Positions 16,957 to 26,851 of a DNA stretch of 64,000 bases are shown in pieces (positions within the stretch are counted from its first letter, which is position 1; the number at the start of each line of letters is the position of its first letter). The position numbers were made by a program, and so were the translations under genes. Under the pieces are notes generated by a model that had not been told where the DNA came from, ran no database searches, and saw only the letters and a list, made by a program, of their open reading frames with translations. Origin of the DNA: Oscillospiraceae bacterium (GTDB lineage Bacteria > Bacillota > Clostridia > Oscillospirales > Oscillospiraceae); assembly GCA_902765595.1 (NCBI GenBank), contig CACXAQ010000003.1:1-64000 (forward strand). The letters are read 5' to 3'.

Positions 16957-16992
16957 AAAAAATCCCTTCCGCGAAGGCGGAAGGGATTTTTT
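16957..16992. terminator. Bidirectional terminator between DHHW gene and groEL
   Basis: Perfect 16-bp inverted repeat, arms 16957-16972 and 16977-16992, GAAG loop, with A6 and T6 ends. It serves the two convergent operons. Confidence 0.95.
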
Positions 16993-17004
16993 CGTTTATG
17001 CGGA

Positions 17005-18633
<1,629 letters not shown>

Positions 18634-18645
18634 TCAATTGCCTCC

Positions 18646-18930
18646 TTATTCAATAACTGCCAGGATGTCGGACTGACGCACGATGGTGTACTCTTCGTCG
18701 TCCAGCTTGACCTTGCTGCCGCTGTACTTGCCCACCAGGACCTGCTGGCCGGCCTTCACGATCATATCGACCTGATTACCTTCCACCAGCCCGCCGGGAC
18801 CGACTTCGATCACATCGTAGATCTCGGGCTTTTCCTGAGCGGAAGAGGCCAGGAACAGGCCGGAAGCGGTGCGCTCTTCAGCGGCGCGCTGCTTAAGAAC
18901 AACTCTGTCAGCCAAAGGTTTCAGTTTCAT
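18646..18930 (-). CDS. groES: Co-chaperonin GroES (10 kDa)
   Basis: 94-residue lid of the GroEL chamber. MKLKPLADRVVLKQ at the start, the mobile loop ERTASGLFLASSAQEKP, and the GxxVLVGKYSGSKVKLDDEEY barrel segment are typical. First gene of the groESL operon; the transcript leader carries the CIRCE element. Confidence 0.98.
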   Translation of the reverse strand: MKLKPLADRVVLKQRAAEERTASGLFLASSAQEKPEIYDVIEVGPGGLVEGNQVDMIVKAGQQVLVGKYSGSKVKLDDEEYTIVRQSDILAVIE

Positions 18931-18973
18931 GCTTCTATACCTCCATGTTTTTATTCAACAAAAATCAGCATCG

Positions 18974-19000
18974 TTAGCACTCAAAACCTATGAGTGCTAA
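18974..19000 (-). promoter_or_regulatory. CIRCE operator (HrcA binding site)
   Basis: Exact consensus TTAGCACTC (18974-18982), 9-base spacer, GAGTGCTAA (18992-19000). Complementarity extends to 18968-19006. HrcA repression of groESL is established for this element; hrcA itself is not in the window. Confidence 0.98.
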
Positions 19001-19008
19001 CGATGCAT

Positions 19009-19036
19009 ACTATACCACATTTTTCTATTTTTGCAA
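19009..19036 (-). promoter_or_regulatory. Sigma-A promoter of groESL
   Basis: Minus strand TTGCAA (19036-19031), 16-base spacer, extended -10 TGGTATAGT (hexamer 19014-19009). The CIRCE begins just after the predicted start site. Confidence 0.85.
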
Positions 19037-19089
19037 GCCCCAGGGGACAAGAAGTTTATAAACTTTTTGTGACGCGGCCTGGAGAGAGC

Positions 19090-20016
19090 TCAAGCCTCCT
19101 GCTGGAAGAAGTTCATGCCCCGGGGTACGATCAGATTCATGGCCTTTGGAACCAGCCGGATATGAAACTCCCTGGCGCGCAGCGCTTCCCCGTCCAGTTG
19201 GGCCACGTCTTCCTTTTCGCAGCGGATCGTCAGCTCTTGAGAAGAACGGATATGTTTGATGAACTGCGGCATTTCGTCCGCCTGCCCCTTGGCGTATTTG
19301 CCGATCAGGGTGGCAAACTGGATCAGACTGACCTTCTTGACAATGTAGACGTCCATGATTCCGTCGTCGGGGCGGGCGTTCAAGCTGGGGTTGAAGCCGC
19401 CGCCGTAGAAGCGCCCGTTGCAGGCGCAGACCAGGGTGTGCTTCCCACGAAGATCGACGTCATCACAGGAGACGGCCATCTGAGTGGCAATGCCCTTGAA
19501 CATATTGACTGCAGCCGAAACCACATAGCCCGTGGCACCGCCGATCAACGGGATCTTGCTGTATTTGTGCACGTCGGTTCCGATCCGTGCGTCCACGCCT
19601 ACGGAGCAGATGTTGGCGCTGTATCGCCCGTTGCAGTCCAGCAGATCGATGGGGACTTCACTTCCGTCCAGCAGGGCCTCCAGATCCCGGAACAGCTCCT
19701 TTTCCTGGCCGAACATCCGGCAGAAGTCGTTGCCGGTCCCGGTGGGGAAGGGGCAGACGGCAACATTGCTCTTCAGCGCCGCACCGCAGACGCATTCGTT
19801 GAAGGTCCCGTCTCCGCCGCAGGCGTAGACGCGAAAATGCTCTCCGCGCTTTGCCTCTTCCTCGATTTTGCGGGTGGCGTCCATGGGCCCCTGTGTCACG
19901 TAGATCTCCACTTCCTCGTCATCCCGACCCGCAAAGGCGGCCCGAACCTTAGCGCGGACCTCCTCTGTTTTGTCTCTGCCGCCTGCGGTGGGATTGACAA
20001 CGAATAAATGTTTCAT
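19090..20016 (-). CDS. YegS/BmrU-type diacylglycerol/lipid kinase family protein
   Basis: 308-residue soluble lipid kinase of the DgkB/YegS group, which phosphorylates diacylglycerol or related lipids for phospholipid recycling. FVVNPTAGG at the start, the ATP-site YACGGDGTFNE (about 66-76), PTGTGNDF (about 92) and the late LDGEAL are the family motifs. It starts 18 bases after the methyltransferase stop, so the two are probably one transcript. No terminator is apparent between its stop and the groESL promoter; only 54 bases separate them. Exact lipid substrate is unknown. Confidence 0.92.
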   Translation of the reverse strand: MKHLFVVNPTAGGRDKTEEVRAKVRAAFAGRDDEEVEIYVTQGPMDATRKIEEEAKRGEHFRVYACGGDGTFNECVCGAALKSNVAVCPFPTGTGNDFCRMFGQEKELFRDLEALLDGSEVPIDLLDCNGRYSANICSVGVDARIGTDVHKYSKIPLIGGATGYVVSAAVNMFKGIATQMAVSCDDVDLRGKHTLVCACNGRFYGGGFNPSLNARPDDGIMDVYIVKKVSLIQFATLIGKYAKGQADEMPQFIKHIRSSQELTIRCEKEDVAQLDGEALRAREFHIRLVPKAMNLIVPRGMNFFQQEA

Positions 20017-20034
20017 ATCTTTAGCCTCGTATCT

Positions 20035-21147
20035 CTATTTATAGTACATGAACAGGTCGCATTTGATCATGCCGTTGTAGAGCTTGCGCTTTTTATCCGC
20101 CTCCCGGCCGAAGCAGCGCTCGAACTCCGTGTGGGAGGAGAGCAGATAGAGCTGCCAGTTGAAAAGGCCACGCCAGGCCTCTCCGAAACGGCGATACAGC
20201 TCCTCAGCTTCCTGTTTTTCCCCGATCCGCTCCCCGTAAGGTGGATTGGTGACGATCACGCCCCGCTCCGTCTTCCGGGAAAAAGAAGCGGCGTCCGCCG
20301 TCTCAAAGCGGATCAAGTCGGCAACGCCGGCCCGTTCCGCGTTGGCCTTCGCCATGGCTATGGCCTTGGGGTCCAGGTCTGAACCGAAGATCCGATAATC
20401 TCCATGGTATTCCCGGGCCGCCGCAGCTTCCCGTTCCTCAAGCCAAATATGCTGATTCAAAGTGTGCCAGTCCATGGCGGCGAAATGCCTTGCCCGTCCG
20501 GGGGCGATGTTCCGTGCGATCAGCGCCGCTTCGATGGGGATGGTGCCGCTGCCGCAGAAGGGGTCTGCAAAATCATCGCGCCCCCGGTAGCGGGAGAGGA
20601 TCACCATGGCGGCGGCCAGAGTCTCCCGCAGGGGAGCTGCGTTGTGAGCCGGTCGGTAACCCCGTTTGTGAAGGCCCTCGCCGCTGGTATCCAGGCACAG
20701 GGAGACCTGATCCTTCATGATGGAGAAGCGGATCTGAACCGTCTCGGCGCTCTCCTGGAACCAGGACAGATGATAGCGGCTTTTCAGCCGCTCCACCACT
20801 GCCTTTTTGATGATCTTCTGGCAGTCGGACACAGAGAACAGCTTGGAGTTGAGGCTGTGCCCCATGACCGGGAACGCGGCATCCTGGGGGATCCATTGCT
20901 CCCAGGGCAGCGCCTTGGTCTGCTCAAAGAGCGCATCAAAGCTGGCGGCCTCAAAACGGCCCAGTTCGATCAGCACACGCTCACCTGTACGGAGGCAGAG
21001 ATTGGCCCTCGCGGCAGCGGCGTCGTCGCCCTCAAAATAGACGCGCCCGTTCTCGGCGGAGACGTTTTTCATGTTCAGCCTGCGCAGCTCGTCCGCAGCC
21101 AGCCCCTCCAGCCCAAACAGGCAGGGGACACAAAACCTATGATCCAT
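20035..21147 (-). CDS. THUMP-domain class I SAM-dependent rRNA methyltransferase (RlmL/YpsC-like)
   Basis: About 370 residues: an N-terminal ferredoxin-like plus THUMP region (about 1-155) that binds RNA, then a methyltransferase domain with FADPFCGSGTIPIEAALIARN, IFGSDLDPKAIAMAKANAE and the catalytic VTNPPYGERIGE (N-P-P-Y). The N-terminal half of E. coli RlmL makes m2G2445 in 23S rRNA; this single-activity protein probably does the same. An upstream in-frame codon at 21264 would extend it, but a strong promoter at 21191-21219 puts the transcript start at about 21184, and GAGGTG precedes the ATG at 21147. Confidence 0.9.
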   Translation of the reverse strand: MDHRFCVPCLFGLEGLAADELRRLNMKNVSAENGRVYFEGDDAAAARANLCLRTGERVLIELGRFEAASFDALFEQTKALPWEQWIPQDAAFPVMGHSLNSKLFSVSDCQKIIKKAVVERLKSRYHLSWFQESAETVQIRFSIMKDQVSLCLDTSGEGLHKRGYRPAHNAAPLRETLAAAMVILSRYRGRDDFADPFCGSGTIPIEAALIARNIAPGRARHFAAMDWHTLNQHIWLEEREAAAAREYHGDYRIFGSDLDPKAIAMAKANAERAGVADLIRFETADAASFSRKTERGVIVTNPPYGERIGEKQEAEELYRRFGEAWRGLFNWQLYLLSSHTEFERCFGREADKKRKLYNGMIKCDLFMYYK

Positions 21148-21190
21148 AGTCACCTCGTATCGGCAGATGTTGTATTTTGTCATTTTCTTT

Positions 21191-21219
21191 ACTATACAAC
21201 AAATTTTTGAAGCTGTAAA
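21191..21219 (-). promoter_or_regulatory. Sigma-A promoter of the methyltransferase/lipid kinase transcript
   Basis: Minus strand TTTACA (21219-21214), 17-base spacer, TATAGT (21196-21191). It decides the methyltransferase start in favour of 21147. Confidence 0.8.
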
Positions 21220-21294
21220 CGGGAGAAAGACAGTGAACCAAAAGATTTTTTCTCGACCATACACTAGTGATATAAAAAAAGGGTGAAAAAGCTA

Positions 21295-21323
21295 TTGAAA
21301 TTTTATGCATTTGGAGGTATATT
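21295..21323 (+). promoter_or_regulatory. Sigma-A promoter of the unknown gene-cstA transcript
   Basis: TTGAAA (21295-21300), 17-base spacer, TATATT (21318-21323). Start near 21330 excludes the in-frame codon at 21283 as translation start. Confidence 0.75.
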
Positions 21324-21363
21324 TAGCTATAGTCACAAATTGTTCATTTTTGGAGGACCCGGC

Positions 21364-21885
21364 ATGGCAATCGAGCGCGGAGAGTTTATGAAGATCCTGG
21401 AGGACTCCTTCAGCGCGTATTACAATATCGTTCCACAGAAGCACCCGGAGCTTCCGCTGGTTTTTCGCGGGGATTATCGAAAGCTGGATCAAAAGTATTG
21501 GCTGGCCAAGAGCATCCCTATTTGGAACAATGAATCGGGAGAATATGCCTACGTGTTTTCCGCCGAGAGCTTTACTCCCCAGCTTGCCGAGCGTTGTATC
21601 GCCTTCTCTCTGGAGGACGGCCTGCCCAGAGTGCATCCCCATAAGGAGCATCAGCATACCGATATAAAGGTCATCCTGATCTCCGACCACCTTGATGTGG
21701 AAACGAAAAAGCTGGTTCAAAAAAAGAGCTTTACAAAAAGCTATCACTTTTCTCTTTGGGGCTTTACCAATCTGCTCACTTCCGCGGTGGATCTGAGCGA
21801 GAGAAAGGCGTATACCAACAAGGCAGCCAATGCCTTGGAAAAATTCTTCCGTAAGCTGTTTGACGTCAGAAAAGAGGAAGGCTGA
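21364..21885 (+). CDS. Hypothetical protein preceding CstA
   Basis: I do not recognise this 173-residue protein. It is hydrophilic, without signal peptide or membrane segment. Visible segments include YWLAKSIPIWNNESGEYAYVFS, the histidine-rich VHPHKEHQHTDIKVILISD (about 85-105), and a basic C-terminal helix (LEKFFRKLFDVRKEEG). The start at 21364 is preceded by GGAGGA. It lies 44 bases before cstA on one promoter, so a role connected with the transporter is plausible but unproven. The translated segment reads as a normal folded protein rather than a shadow frame. Confidence 0.75.
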   Translation: MAIERGEFMKILEDSFSAYYNIVPQKHPELPLVFRGDYRKLDQKYWLAKSIPIWNNESGEYAYVFSAESFTPQLAERCIAFSLEDGLPRVHPHKEHQHTDIKVILISDHLDVETKKLVQKKSFTKSYHFSLWGFTNLLTSAVDLSERKAYTNKAANALEKFFRKLFDVRKEEG

Positions 21886-21929
21886 GGTCAAATGGTAATA
21901 AAAACTTTTTCATCTAAGGAGTGAAAAGT

Positions 21930-23657
21930 ATGAGCGCATTATTGATCCTGGTTATCGCTCTCGTAGTGCTTGCTCTGGGCTACATCTTCTACGGTGGCTG
22001 GCTCGCCAAGCAGTGGGGTGTTGACCCCAACCGCGAGACCCCGGCTCACACCAGCTACGACGGCAAGGACTTTGTTCCTGCCAACCCCGCCGTGCTGATG
22101 GGCCACCATTTCTCCTCCATCGCCGGCGCCGGCCCCATCAACGGACCGATCCTGGCCTCTGTTTTCGGCTGGGTCCCCGTGTTCCTGTGGTGCGTGCTTG
22201 GCGGCATCTTCTTCGGCGGCATGCATGACTTTGGTGCTCTGTTCGCTTCTGTCCGTCATAACGGCGGCTCTATCGGCCAGGTCATCAAGGACTCCATGGG
22301 CATCAAGGCTCAGCGGCTCTTCATCGTCTTCGCACTGGCCGTTCTGATCCTGGTCATTGCCTCCTTCACCGCGGTCGTTGCTGGCACCTTCGCCTCCTGG
22401 AATCCCGAGGGCGGCAACCTGATCGTCAGCACCGGTGACAAGGCCTTCAACGCGGCCAACGGCTCCACCGCCATGACCTCCATGCTGTTCATTGTCATCG
22501 CTGCGATCTTCGGTTTCTTCGTGTACCGCAAGAACGCCAAGGTTCTTCCTGCGACCATCATCGGCATCATCGGCATCATTGCCATCGTCATCTTTGGTCA
22601 GTACCTGAACCTGAACGCCAGCCGTACCTTCTGGGTGCTCTTCATCGCTGTGTACGTCACCGTGGCTTCTCTTCTGCCTGTTTGGATCCTGCTGCAGCCC
22701 CGTGACTACCTGAGCTCCTTCCTGCTCTACGGCATGATGATCCTGGCAGTAGTTTCCATTGTCGGCGGCACTTTCACCGGCGCTGCTACCGTGGAGATCC
22801 CCGCTTTTGCTGGCTGGAAGACCTCCGGCGGCACCCTGTTCCCGGCCCTGTTCATCACGGTCGCCTGCGGCGCCTGCTCCGGCTTCCACTCCCTGATCAG
22901 CTCCGGTACCTCCTCCAAGCAGCTGAACTCCGAGAAGGACGCTCAGATCATCGGCTACGGCTCCATGATCATCGAGTCTGCCCTCGGCGTTATCTCCCTG
23001 ATCGCTGTCGGCGTGGTGTTCTCCCGCGCTGCTCAGGGCGGCGGCTCTGACTTCACCTCTCCTCCCCAGGCTTTCGCCGGTGGTATCGCCACCATGTTCT
23101 CCTCCTTCGCCGGCGGCTACGCTGTGATCTACAACCTGTTCACCCTGGCCGTCTCCGTCTTTGCTCTGACCTCTCTGGACTCCGCCACCCGTCTCTGCCG
23201 CTACCTGTTTGCTGAGCTGCTGACTCCGGAAGGAAAGACCCACGAGGATCTGACCGGCGCTGCCAAGTTCTTCTCCACCCCGATCGTGTCCACCCTGATC
23301 ATGGTCATCATCGGCTGCGGCATGGGCTTCCTGAACCTGACCACCATTTGGAGTGTGTTCGGTGCTGCCAACCAGCTGCTTGCCGGCGTCGCCATGCTTG
23401 GCGTGTGCACTTGGCTGGGCAAGATCGGCCGCAACAACAAGATGTTCTACTTCCCCATGTGCTTCATGCTGGTTGCCACGATCACTTCTCTGTGCACGAA
23501 GATCATCAAGAACGTAGGCGCTATTGCTGCTGGCGGTGCCAACTGGGGCGTGTGGTACGTGACCATCTGGTCCGGCCTGCTGGTCGTTCTGGCTGTCATC
23601 CTGGCTGTCAACGCGCTCAAGACTCTGAGCGAGCAGGCCAAGGCCAAGAAGGCGTAA
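21930..23657 (+). CDS. cstA: CstA family carbon-starvation protein, peptide/pyruvate transporter
   Basis: 575-residue inner-membrane protein with about 15-16 hydrophobic segments. CstA-family members import pyruvate or peptides under carbon limitation. Characteristic stretches are GHHFSSIAGAGPINGPI near residue 60, the FGGMHDFGALFASVRH segment and FALTSLDSATRLCRY. The ATG at 21930 is chosen over the in-frame GTG at 21921, because AAGGAG (21916-21921) overlaps the GTG and sits 8 bases before the ATG. Codon use is strongly biased to C-ending codons, unlike several neighbours, suggesting high expression. A strong terminator follows. Confidence 0.93.
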   Translation: MSALLILVIALVVLALGYIFYGGWLAKQWGVDPNRETPAHTSYDGKDFVPANPAVLMGHHFSSIAGAGPINGPILASVFGWVPVFLWCVLGGIFFGGMHDFGALFASVRHNGGSIGQVIKDSMGIKAQRLFIVFALAVLILVIASFTAVVAGTFASWNPEGGNLIVSTGDKAFNAANGSTAMTSMLFIVIAAIFGFFVYRKNAKVLPATIIGIIGIIAIVIFGQYLNLNASRTFWVLFIAVYVTVASLLPVWILLQPRDYLSSFLLYGMMILAVVSIVGGTFTGAATVEIPAFAGWKTSGGTLFPALFITVACGACSGFHSLISSGTSSKQLNSEKDAQIIGYGSMIIESALGVISLIAVGVVFSRAAQGGGSDFTSPPQAFAGGIATMFSSFAGGYAVIYNLFTLAVSVFALTSLDSATRLCRYLFAELLTPEGKTHEDLTGAAKFFSTPIVSTLIMVIIGCGMGFLNLTTIWSVFGAANQLLAGVAMLGVCTWLGKIGRNNKMFYFPMCFMLVATITSLCTKIIKNVGAIAAGGANWGVWYVTIWSGLLVVLAVILAVNALKTLSEQAKAKKA

Positions 23658-23690
23658 TCATCCGTCTTCCGCAATACTTAAAAGATTCCT

Positions 23691-23726
23691 CAACAAGAAG
23701 GGCTGCGCTTGCAGCCCTTTTTGTTG
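23691..23726 (+). terminator. Terminator after cstA
   Basis: Arms 23691-23706 and 23711-23726 (15 of 16, one wobble), GCTT loop, T-rich right side. Confidence 0.85.
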
Positions 23727-23748
23727 TCTTCGACCCCTAAAATGCCAC

Positions 23749-23777
23749 TTGTGGGACAGAAGTGCTTATGTTATAAT
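23749..23777 (+). promoter_or_regulatory. Promoter of the CoA-transferase gene
   Basis: Weak -35 TTGTGG (23749-23754), 17-base spacer, extended -10 TGTTATAAT (hexamer 23772-23777). Confidence 0.6.
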
Positions 23778-23794
23778 TTCCCAGAGGTGATTTC

Positions 23795-25129
23795 ATGAAT
23801 CATATGACTGAATATCGCAGCAAGCTCTGTACCGCTGAAGAGGCGGTGCGCCTGGTGAAGTCCGGCGACTGGGTAGATTACGGCTCCAACAACGGTTATC
23901 CGTTGACGCTGGATACCGCCCTTGCTGCCCGCAGGGATGAACTCCATAACGTGAAGGTCCGCGGCAATCTCCTTCGCGGCCCCCTGGCTGTGGTGGAATG
24001 CGACCCGACCATGGAGCACTTCATTTATAACTCCTGGCACTGCTCCAGCTATGAGCGCAAGCTCTGCGATGTGGGGCGCGCCTTTTTTACCCCCATGCTC
24101 TTCCGGGATCTGGACCGTTATTACCACCAGTATCTGACGGTGGACGTGGCCATGCTTTCGGTGGCGCCCTTGGACGAGAACGGCTGCTTCAATCTCTCCG
24201 GCGCGCTGGGCGCCGAACGGGGGATCGTGGACGTGGCCAAAAAGATCATCGTAGAGGTCAACGAGAACCTCCCGCGGATCCGCGGCGGCGCGGAGGTCTC
24301 CATCCCGCTGGATAAGGTAGACGCCATTGTGGAGGCGGGGAAGCTGCCTCTCTGGGAGATGAAGTCTCCCGAGCCATCCCAGATCGACCGTCAGATCGCA
24401 AACCATGTGATGCCGCAGATCCCGGACGGCGCCGTGATCCAGCTTGGGATCGGCGGTATGCCCAACGCCCTGGGCGAACTGCTGGCGGAATCTGATCTGA
24501 AGGATTTGGGCATGCATACCGAGCTTTGCTCCGACGGCTACCTGGCGCTGTTCAAGGCCGGGAAGCTCACCAATGCGAAGAAGACCCTGCACACCGGCAA
24601 GGGCGTGCTGGGCCTTGCCATTGGCTCCCAGGAGCTCTTTGACTGGGTCAATGAAAACGACGATATTATGGGCGCCCCGCTGAGCTATGTGAACAACCCC
24701 TGGGTCATCGCCCAGAATGAGAAGATGATCTCCATCAACGGCTGCCTGAACGTGGATCTCTACGGCCAGGTGGCTTCTGAGAGCGCCGGGACCCGCCAGA
24801 TCAGCGGCACCGGCGGTCAGCTGGACTTTGTGTCCGGCGCGGCCATGTCCAAGGGCGGACGGGCTTTCCTTTGCCTGCCCTCCACATTTGTGGACAAGAA
24901 GGGCGTCCTGCACTCCCGCATCCTGCCCCAGATGGGCGGCGACATCATCACCACCCCCCGCAGCCAGGCGCCCACCATCGTGACCGAATACGGCGCGGCG
25001 GACCTGACCGGACGCAGCACCTGGGAACGGGCCGAGCGGCTCATTTCCATTGCCCACCCGGACTTCCGGGATGAGCTGATCCGGAAAGCGGAGGAGCAGC
25101 GGATCTGGCTGCCCAGCAACAAGAGGTAA
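23795..25129 (+). CDS. Acyl-CoA:acetate CoA-transferase, butyryl-CoA:acetate (But) / 4-hydroxybutyrate type
   Basis: 444-residue member of the acetyl-CoA hydrolase/transferase family. Extended similarity to gut butyryl-CoA:acetate CoA-transferases is visible: VKSGDWVDYG, KIIVEVNENLPR, LGIGGMPNALG (about 217-227), SAGTRQISGTGGQLDFV and LISIAHPDFRDELI. The Glu in MHTELCSDG (Glu243) aligns with the catalytic Glu of the 4-hydroxybutyrate enzyme. It would transfer CoA from butyryl-CoA to acetate in the last step of butyrate formation. Substrate assignment within the family is inference; no other butyrate genes are nearby. Ribosome binding site GAGGTGA. A deacylase gene starts 2 bases after its stop. 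Confidence 0.85.
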   Translation: MNHMTEYRSKLCTAEEAVRLVKSGDWVDYGSNNGYPLTLDTALAARRDELHNVKVRGNLLRGPLAVVECDPTMEHFIYNSWHCSSYERKLCDVGRAFFTPMLFRDLDRYYHQYLTVDVAMLSVAPLDENGCFNLSGALGAERGIVDVAKKIIVEVNENLPRIRGGAEVSIPLDKVDAIVEAGKLPLWEMKSPEPSQIDRQIANHVMPQIPDGAVIQLGIGGMPNALGELLAESDLKDLGMHTELCSDGYLALFKAGKLTNAKKTLHTGKGVLGLAIGSQELFDWVNENDDIMGAPLSYVNNPWVIAQNEKMISINGCLNVDLYGQVASESAGTRQISGTGGQLDFVSGAAMSKGGRAFLCLPSTFVDKKGVLHSRILPQMGGDIITTPRSQAPTIVTEYGAADLTGRSTWERAERLISIAHPDFRDELIRKAEEQRIWLPSNKR

Positions 25130-25131
25130 GC

Positions 25132-25689
25132 ATGTTTATCGACAACACCTTGTACCGCGGTCGGCCGGAAGGGGAACGTATCCAAAAGGAAACGCGCTGC
25201 TATGACCTGCTGGACCGCTTGGGGATCGAATACTATCGGGTGGACCACGAGCACGCGGACACCATCCCGGACTGTGAATTGGTGGAAGGACTGCTGGGCT
25301 GCAGGATCTGTAAGAACCTGTTTTTGACAAACCGCCAGCAGACGGACTTTTACCTGCTCATCATGCCGGGGGAGAAGCCCTTCAAGACCAAGCTACTCTC
25401 CAGGCAGATCGGGTCGGCAAGGCTGAGCTTTGCCGGGCCGGAGCACATGGAGAGACTTCTGGATATCACCCCCGGCTCCGTCAGCGTGCTGGGGCTGATG
25501 AACGACAGGGACAAGGCCGTGCGGCTGCTGGTGGACCGGGACCTGCTCCAAGAAGAAAACTTCGGCTGCCATCCCTGCATCAACACCTCCAGCCTGCGCT
25601 TTAAAACAAGGGATTTCTTTGATACGATCCTGCCCGCCTTGGAACATGAACCGACCTATGTAGACCTGCCCTGGCAAATTGAGGAATAA
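25132..25689 (+). CDS. YbaK/ProXp-type aminoacyl-tRNA trans-editing deacylase
   Basis: 185-residue protein of the YbaK/prolyl-tRNA-synthetase-associated (INS-like) family, related to ProXp-ala/PrdX, which hydrolyses Ala-tRNA(Pro) or other misacylated tRNAs. Visible: the family helix-strand YDLLDRLGIEYYRVDHEHAD, CKNLFLTNR with the conserved K-N-L-F-L, and LGLMNDRDKAVRLLVD near the C-terminus. It begins 2 bases after the CoA-transferase and is probably co-transcribed, although no functional link is evident. Its last two Glu codons and stop codon form part of the terminator stem. Confidence 0.88.
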   Translation: MFIDNTLYRGRPEGERIQKETRCYDLLDRLGIEYYRVDHEHADTIPDCELVEGLLGCRICKNLFLTNRQQTDFYLLIMPGEKPFKTKLLSRQIGSARLSFAGPEHMERLLDITPGSVSVLGLMNDRDKAVRLLVDRDLLQEENFGCHPCINTSSLRFKTRDFFDTILPALEHEPTYVDLPWQIEE

Positions 25690-25724
25690 AAAAAGAGACC
25701 TAAAGGTCTCTTTTTTTATTCCTC
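25681..25724. terminator. Bidirectional terminator built from both flanking stop codons
   Basis: Perfect 21-bp inverted repeat, arms 25681-25701 and 25704-25724, with A7 and T7 runs. Each arm encodes the terminal Glu-Glu-stop of a gene: the deacylase on the plus strand and alr on the minus strand. Confidence 0.95.
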
Positions 25725-26849
25725 AATATACACTCTCGGGACCCGTTTCGACACCGCGCAGAGCAGTTCGTAGGGAATGGTCCCGGCGGCCTCGGACAAG
25801 GCATTCAGATCATTGCTTGGTCCGAAGATCTCTACCTCGTCGGCCACTTCCGTCTGCGGCAGTTCCGTCAGATCCACCATACACATATCCATGCAGATGT
25901 TGCCGCGCTGAGGTGCAAAGCCGCCTGCTGCGGCAAAGCTGCACTTGTTGGAGAGAATCCGGGGCAGCCCGTCGGCATAGCCGATGGCCAGCACGCCCAT
26001 GCGGGTATGGCGATCCGTCACAAAATGGCGGCCGTAGCTGACACTGGTGCCGGCTTCATAGTGCTTGATGGTACTGACGGTGGTGACGAGACGCATGCAG
26101 GGCTTCAGCCCCAGGCGCCCGCTGTCGTCCCCGTAGCCGTAGAGGAGCAGACCGGGACGGACCATATCCAGGGCCATCTCGGGGTAGTGGACCACCGCGC
26201 CGCTGTTGGCACAGTGGCGGATGGCAAAGTGTACGCCGCCCCGCTCCCGCGCAGTGTCGATCACCTGACAGAACAGTTCAAACTGCTCGCGGGTGTAGGA
26301 TTCGCTCTCTTCGTCGGTCTCATCGGAGACGGAAAAGTGTGTGTAGATCCCCTCAGCCTCCAGATTCGGGAGATGACAGCAGGCGATCACGTTGTTCACG
26401 CCCAGGTTAAAATAATCTCCACGGCACAGGAAACCCAGACGGGACATGCCGGTGTCCAGCTTGATATGGATCTTCAGCGTTTTCCCCAGCGCACCTGCGG
26501 CGACGGAGTACTCCCGCGCTTTGGCGAGGGCGCTGACCGTCTGGGTAAAGCCCTGGTCGATCAGCAATTTCGTATACTCCGGCGGCGTATGACCCAGGAT
26601 CAGGATCGGCATGGTGATGCCGCCGCTGCGCAGCTCCAGCGCCTCATCCAGGCAGGAGACGGCCAGATAGTCCGCCCCGGCCTCCTGCAGCAGGAGGGAA
26701 ACGGGCAGGGCCCCGTGGCCGTAGGCGTCGGCCTTGACCACGCCCAGGAATCGGCAGCCCTCCGGCAGAGCCTTGCGGATCATAGTGTAATTATGCTTTA
26801 AGTTGGGCAGAGAGATCTCAGCCCAGGTTCTCTTTTGCAGATCGTTCAT
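25716..26849 (-). CDS. alr: Alanine racemase
   Basis: 377-residue PLP-dependent fold-type III enzyme that makes D-alanine for peptidoglycan and, in spores, can modulate alanine germination signals. The PLP lysine is in GVVKADAYGHGA (Lys39), the second catalytic residue is the Tyr of VSYGRHF, and SNKCSF and GNICMDMCMVDLT are typical. The ATG at 26849 lies just after the stop of a lipoprotein gene (26852), so the two form an operon. The pairing matches gerS-alr2 of Clostridioides difficile and ydcC-alrA of Bacillus. Confidence 0.97.
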   Translation of the reverse strand: MNDLQKRTWAEISLPNLKHNYTMIRKALPEGCRFLGVVKADAYGHGALPVSLLLQEAGADYLAVSCLDEALELRSGGITMPILILGHTPPEYTKLLIDQGFTQTVSALAKAREYSVAAGALGKTLKIHIKLDTGMSRLGFLCRGDYFNLGVNNVIACCHLPNLEAEGIYTHFSVSDETDEESESYTREQFELFCQVIDTARERGGVHFAIRHCANSGAVVHYPEMALDMVRPGLLLYGYGDDSGRLGLKPCMRLVTTVSTIKHYEAGTSVSYGRHFVTDRHTRMGVLAIGYADGLPRILSNKCSFAAAGGFAPQRGNICMDMCMVDLTELPQTEVADEVEIFGPSNDLNALSEAAGTIPYELLCAVSKRVPRVYIEE

Positions 26850-26851
26850 GA

